A stretch of 59,466 nt of DNA, from positions 1 through 59,466 of the forward strand of contig NZ_CARBVX010000013.1 of assembly GCF_948948975.1 (NCBI RefSeq), read 5' to 3'. Each line of letters starts with the position of its first letter. Position 1 is the stretch's first letter. This document shows positions 56,466-59,466 of the stretch, piece by piece. Origin of the DNA: an uncultured Lactobacillus sp. (GTDB lineage: Bacteria; Bacillota; Bacilli; Lactobacillales; Lactobacillaceae). The translations under genes and the position numbers were made by a program. The notes under the pieces were generated by a model. It was not told the origin of the DNA. It made no database searches and saw only the letters and a list, made by a program, of their open reading frames with translations.

Positions 56466-59400
56466 ATGAAGAGGAAAAAGTTCAAAAAAATAAAACATAG
56501 AAAAGAAATTAAACATTATATCGATCCTAATGACTTAAAGGAAAAAGATACTAAAGCATCTTATCTAAAAGAGATTGCCGGCCTGGCTACTATCTTAGGC
56601 GCTGGCGTTACTGGCGGTGTCATGATGGCTAATGACCGTGTTTATGCAGCAGAAAGTTCTGTAGACAGAAAGTCAGAAGTCGTTGGGTCCAACTCAATTA
56701 CCGGCTCCATTGACGAAGAAGTATCTAATAATAATCAAAAGACTGCTTCTGTTACCGATTCTAATTCTGTTAAATTAAGCCAAAGTCACAGTACTGAACA
56801 ATCAGTTACCTATTCAAAGAGTAGATCAGTACTAGCAAGTATGTCACTCTCAACTTCTACTAGTTTTTCACAATCAGCTAGTGCATCTGCTGCTGTGTCT
56901 TTATCTGAATCAGCATCAGCATCAGCTTCTGCTTCAAAGTCAAGTTCAGAAGCAACTTCAAAAGGTTCAACTGAAGAATCTAAATCACAAAAGTCTGAGA
57001 GCAAATCTACTGCCGAGAATACAAAAACAAACAGTGAAAGTGAATCAATTCTTACTGCTTCATCAGTTTCTAAAAATGATGAAGGTTCAGGATCAACTAC
57101 CAATTCACTCGCAGCTAGTTCAGAATCAATTTCAACATTAGATCAACGGTCCTTAAATATTACTAATTTAACAGTAAATCCACAAAGTCCAGTTGATTTA
57201 TCGCAATTATTTGGTATGCAGTTAGTTCAACTAAATGGTACCAAAACTACAGATCGTGTTGTTAAAAGCGATACAAATGAAAATAGATCAAGTGCAGAAA
57301 ATGGTTCTTTAACAAATGGAGATAGAAGTCATCTATTAAGATCTAGCTTTGTCCAATTTGCAGCTTCTAGTGGAACCAGTGTTGATGTGGCAACTGGAAA
57401 AGAGTTTTATAGTGCGTTAAATAATAGTAATGTAAACACCATTAATATAACTTCAGACTTTACTTTAACTAATAGTGACGATATAAATAATAGAAGTATT
57501 ACTATTAACGGTAATAACCATACTTTATATTTTGATAAAAATTATATAAATATTAGTAATTCGTATGTCACAGTTAACGATGCCACTATTTATAACGGTG
57601 ATAGCAAGGGTGCCTTTAGAATACAAGGGCTTACTGGTCATAGTGAGTTAATTTATAATAATGTGACAGCCAATGGTGCAACTGCTGTATGGAGCGAAAC
57701 AGGGACTGGAAAATCTAATACTAGTACTTTCCGCGTACAGGGAAATACCACTATAAATTATATGAGTAGATATACTCATACTCTGGAAAATGGCACGACG
57801 CAGGTAGTTAATAGTACTCCATTTACGGTAAATCAGAGTGGAACATCGCAAATATATATTGCTGATAACTTAATTGTAGATGATGGAGCAACTTTTACCG
57901 TAAATGGAACTAGTGGAACTAGTGTTGATGATCATGTTTACAATAATATTGTATTTAAAGGTGATTCATACGATCATATCCTTCAAGTTGGAAAAAATGC
58001 CACTGTTAATATTGATGGTGCTATTAAAGGTAATGTTTTAGTAGATCAAACGGTTGGTAGTGGACATAATAATGTTGTATCTATAGGTGAAAATGCCCAC
58101 GTCAATATGACTGCGGGTCAATTTAATATCTTAATAAACAATAACGGCTCAAAAAATATCAACTTTGGTTCTTCTTCAAAAGTAAATCTTTCTCTGGATA
58201 CTTCATTAAATCCCTATGCAGAATCTGGTTCCTTTACAGTTATTCCAGGTAGTGGAAATATCGTAACAGCTAGTGGAAGCAGTTATGTTAATTTACTTCA
58301 AAGAAACACAGGACTAAGCGGAAAAGCATCAAGCAATATAGCCATCGTCAACTTTGAACCAAATGCAAATGTTACTATGACAGCTGCTAGACCGGATAAA
58401 CTAGGATCAAAAAGTTCAGCGTCTAATAACATTGCTTCATATGACCAAATGACGATCAGTATTAACAATCCGGATATTATTACATTAAATGTAGGAAATA
58501 CAACAAATGGAACCGCTTATGCAGCTTTAAGCACTAATACTTTAACAGTAAATGTTGAAAATACTACAGTACAAGTAACCAATAATGGGATAACAACAAA
58601 GTCTGCAGGTATCAAAGATAATAGCAACACAGTTAGTGGCAATAAATTGACTTCCAATTCAATGGAAATGCAGAATGATTCTTCAGAAGCTCAAACAGAA
58701 GCAGAGAGAATAACCAATAAAATTTCCTATCCAGACACTACGCAGGTTGTTTATAATGGCACAAATACTCCATCCATTAGTGCAAGCGCATCAACATCAC
58801 TTTCTGAGGTAAAGAGTCAATCTGAAGCTACAAGTATTTCAACTTCACAAATGATAAGTGAAAGTCAAAGTAATTCAGAACGCATTCATAGTGAAAGTGT
58901 AAGTGACTCAATAAGCGCTAGCAAAAGCTTAAGCAACTCAGTAAGCATGAGCGAAAGCTTGAGTAACTCCGTAAGCATGAGTGAGAGCTTAAGCAATTCA
59001 GTATCAATGAGCGAAAGTTTGAGTAACTCAGTAAGCATGAGCGAAAGCTTAAGCAACTCAGTATCAATGAGTGAGAGTTTGAGTAACTCAGTAAGCATGA
59101 GTGAGAGCTTGAGTAACTCAGTAAGCATGAGCGAAAGCTTATCTAACTCCGTAAGCATGAGCGAGAGCCTAAGCAACTCGGTATCAATGAGTGAAAGTTT
59201 GAGTAACTCAGTAAGCATGAGCGAGAGCCTAAGCAACTCCGTAAGCATGAGTGAAAGCTTAAGCAACTCAGTAAGCATGAGTGAAAGCTTGAGTAACTCG
59301 GTAAGCATGAGTGAAAGCTTAAGCAACTCAGTAAGCATGAGCGAAAGCTTGAGCAACTCAGTATCAATGAGTGAAAGCTTGAGCAACTCAGTAAGCATGA

Positions 59401-59466
59401 GTGAAAGTTTGAGTAACTCAGTATCAATGAGTGAAAGCTTGAGTAACTCAGTAAGCATGAGTGAAA
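56466..59466 (+). CDS. Serine-rich repeat glycoprotein adhesin (5' part, cut by window end)
   Basis: Open from ATG 56466 (AAAGGA upstream) to the window end, 1000 residues, no stop. A long signal peptide has a lysine-rich start (MKRKKFKKIKHRKEIKHY) and a glycine-containing hydrophobic core (AGLATILGAGVTGGVMM, 38-54); cleavage is probable after YAA (60-62). The glycine-rich core fits accessory-Sec signals. SRR1 is a Ser/Ala/Thr/Glu-rich stretch (about 65-225). The binding region (about 225-770) is rich in Asn/Thr/Gly/Ile, with short strands such as SITINGNNHTLYFD suggesting a beta-solenoid. SRR2 starts near 775. It is the likely cargo of the upstream SecA2/SecY2 operon and GtfA/GtfB. The LPxTG end lies outside. 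Confidence 0.92.
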   Translation, partial: MKRKKFKKIKHRKEIKHYIDPNDLKEKDTKASYLKEIAGLATILGAGVTGGVMMANDRVYAAESSVDRKSEVVGSNSITGSIDEEVSNNNQKTASVTDSNSVKLSQSHSTEQSVTYSKSRSVLASMSLSTSTSFSQSASASAAVSLSESASASASASKSSSEATSKGSTEESKSQKSESKSTAENTKTNSESESILTASSVSKNDEGSGSTTNSLAASSESISTLDQRSLNITNLTVNPQSPVDLSQLFGMQLVQLNGTKTTDRVVKSDTNENRSSAENGSLTNGDRSHLLRSSFVQFAASSGTSVDVATGKEFYSALNNSNVNTINITSDFTLTNSDDINNRSITINGNNHTLYFDKNYINISNSYVTVNDATIYNGDSKGAFRIQGLTGHSELIYNNVTANGATAVWSETGTGKSNTSTFRVQGNTTINYMSRYTHTLENGTTQVVNSTPFTVNQSGTSQIYIADNLIVDDGATFTVNGTSGTSVDDHVYNNIVFKGDSYDHILQVGKNATVNIDGAIKGNVLVDQTVGSGHNNVVSIGENAHVNMTAGQFNILINNNGSKNINFGSSSKVNLSLDTSLNPYAESGSFTVIPGSGNIVTASGSSYVNLLQRNTGLSGKASSNIAIVNFEPNANVTMTAARPDKLGSKSSASNNIASYDQMTISINNPDIITLNVGNTTNGTAYAALSTNTLTVNVENTTVQVTNNGITTKSAGIKDNSNTVSGNKLTSNSMEMQNDSSEAQTEAERITNKISYPDTTQVVYNGTNTPSISASASTSLSEVKSQSEATSISTSQMISESQSNSERIHSESVSDSISASKSLSNSVSMSESLSNSVSMSESLSNSVSMSESLSNSVSMSESLSNSVSMSESLSNSVSMSESLSNSVSMSESLSNSVSMSESLSNSVSMSESLSNSVSMSESLSNSVSMSESLSNSVSMSESLSNSVSMSESLSNSVSMSESLSNSVSMSESLSNSVSMSESLSNSVSMSESLSNSVSMSE
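58921..59466 (+). repeat. 30-bp serine-rich repeat array (SRR2), continues past window
   Basis: About 18 copies of a 30-bp unit encoding the decapeptide SMSESLSNSV (AGCATGAGCGAAAGCTTGAG and variants). Register is perfect throughout. Units differ mainly at synonymous third positions and in serine codon family (AGC/AGT versus TCA/TCT), which keeps the peptide almost invariant. These serines are the predicted O-glycosylation sites. Confidence 0.95.

Noticed and set aside
56810..57103. Reverse frame of 97 codons rich in Ser, Asp, Glu
   Set aside because: Antisense shadow of the SRR1 region of the adhesin; composition follows from TCA/GCA codons on the forward strand.
58886..59458. Long reverse-strand frame of about 190 codons with a leucine-rich repeat
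   Set aside because: It is the mirror of the 30-bp serine repeat array; its repeats exist only because the forward strand is repetitive, and it has no ribosome site.
58921..59466. Regular 30-bp repeats resembling a CRISPR array
   Set aside because: There are no spacers: units are directly abutted, in frame and coding.

Overview
The window is AT-rich chromosomal DNA of a low-GC Gram-positive bacterium. Gene order, TTG/GTG starts with strong AGGAGG-type ribosome sites, zinc-binding S14 and L36, a YSIRK/LPxTG surface protein and an accessory Sec locus point to an acidophilus-group Lactobacillus. A L. gasseri/johnsonii-like species is my best guess; this rests on recall, not on a search.

Region 1 (1-22.2 kb) is housekeeping. 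A reverse-strand ComC-like prepilin peptidase is followed by the str operon (rpsL-rpsG-fusA) and the whole S10-spc-alpha ribosomal cluster (rpsJ to rplQ, including secY, adk, infA, rpmJ and rpoA). Then come the ECF transporter module (ecfA1-ecfA2-ecfT), truA and rplM-rpsI. Promoters and structured leaders are readable before rpsL, rpsJ, infA and rplM. Terminators follow fusA, rplQ and rpsI.

Region 2 (22.2-32.2 kb) is accessory and metabolic. It holds a reverse-strand operon of a YhgE/Pip-type membrane protein, an NAD(P)-binding protein and a sirtuin-like protein with a degenerate active site, divergent from a TetR regulator. It also holds an NmrA-type reductase, a candidate small RNA with its own promoter and terminator (about 26785-26968), a DJ-1/PfpI protein, two histidine phosphatases, a divergent ArsR/CDF metal-efflux pair, two small unknown proteins and a polynucleotide-kinase-like NTPase.

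Region 3 (32.4-44.9 kb) holds a giant cell-wall-anchored adhesin of 3525 residues. It has a YSIRK-type signal, a long unique region, Mub-like modules, about 15 MBG-like beta repeats and an LPQTG anchor. A reverse-strand APC-family amino-acid antiporter follows.

Region 4 (45.4-59.5 kb) is an accessory Sec (SecA2/SecY2) export and glycosylation operon: secY2-asp1-asp2-asp3-secA2-gtfA-gtfB, plus a 59-residue SecE-like asp4 at the end. Downstream is its presumed substrate, a serine-rich repeat adhesin that runs off the end of the window inside a regular 30-bp repeat array. GtfA/GtfB would glycosylate the serine-rich repeats, Asp2 would O-acetylate the glycan, and Asp1-3/SecA2/SecY2/Asp4 would export the glycoprotein. 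I see no asp5 and no extra glycosyltransferase genes in the window. No tRNA, rRNA, CRISPR array, intact insertion sequence or prophage was seen.
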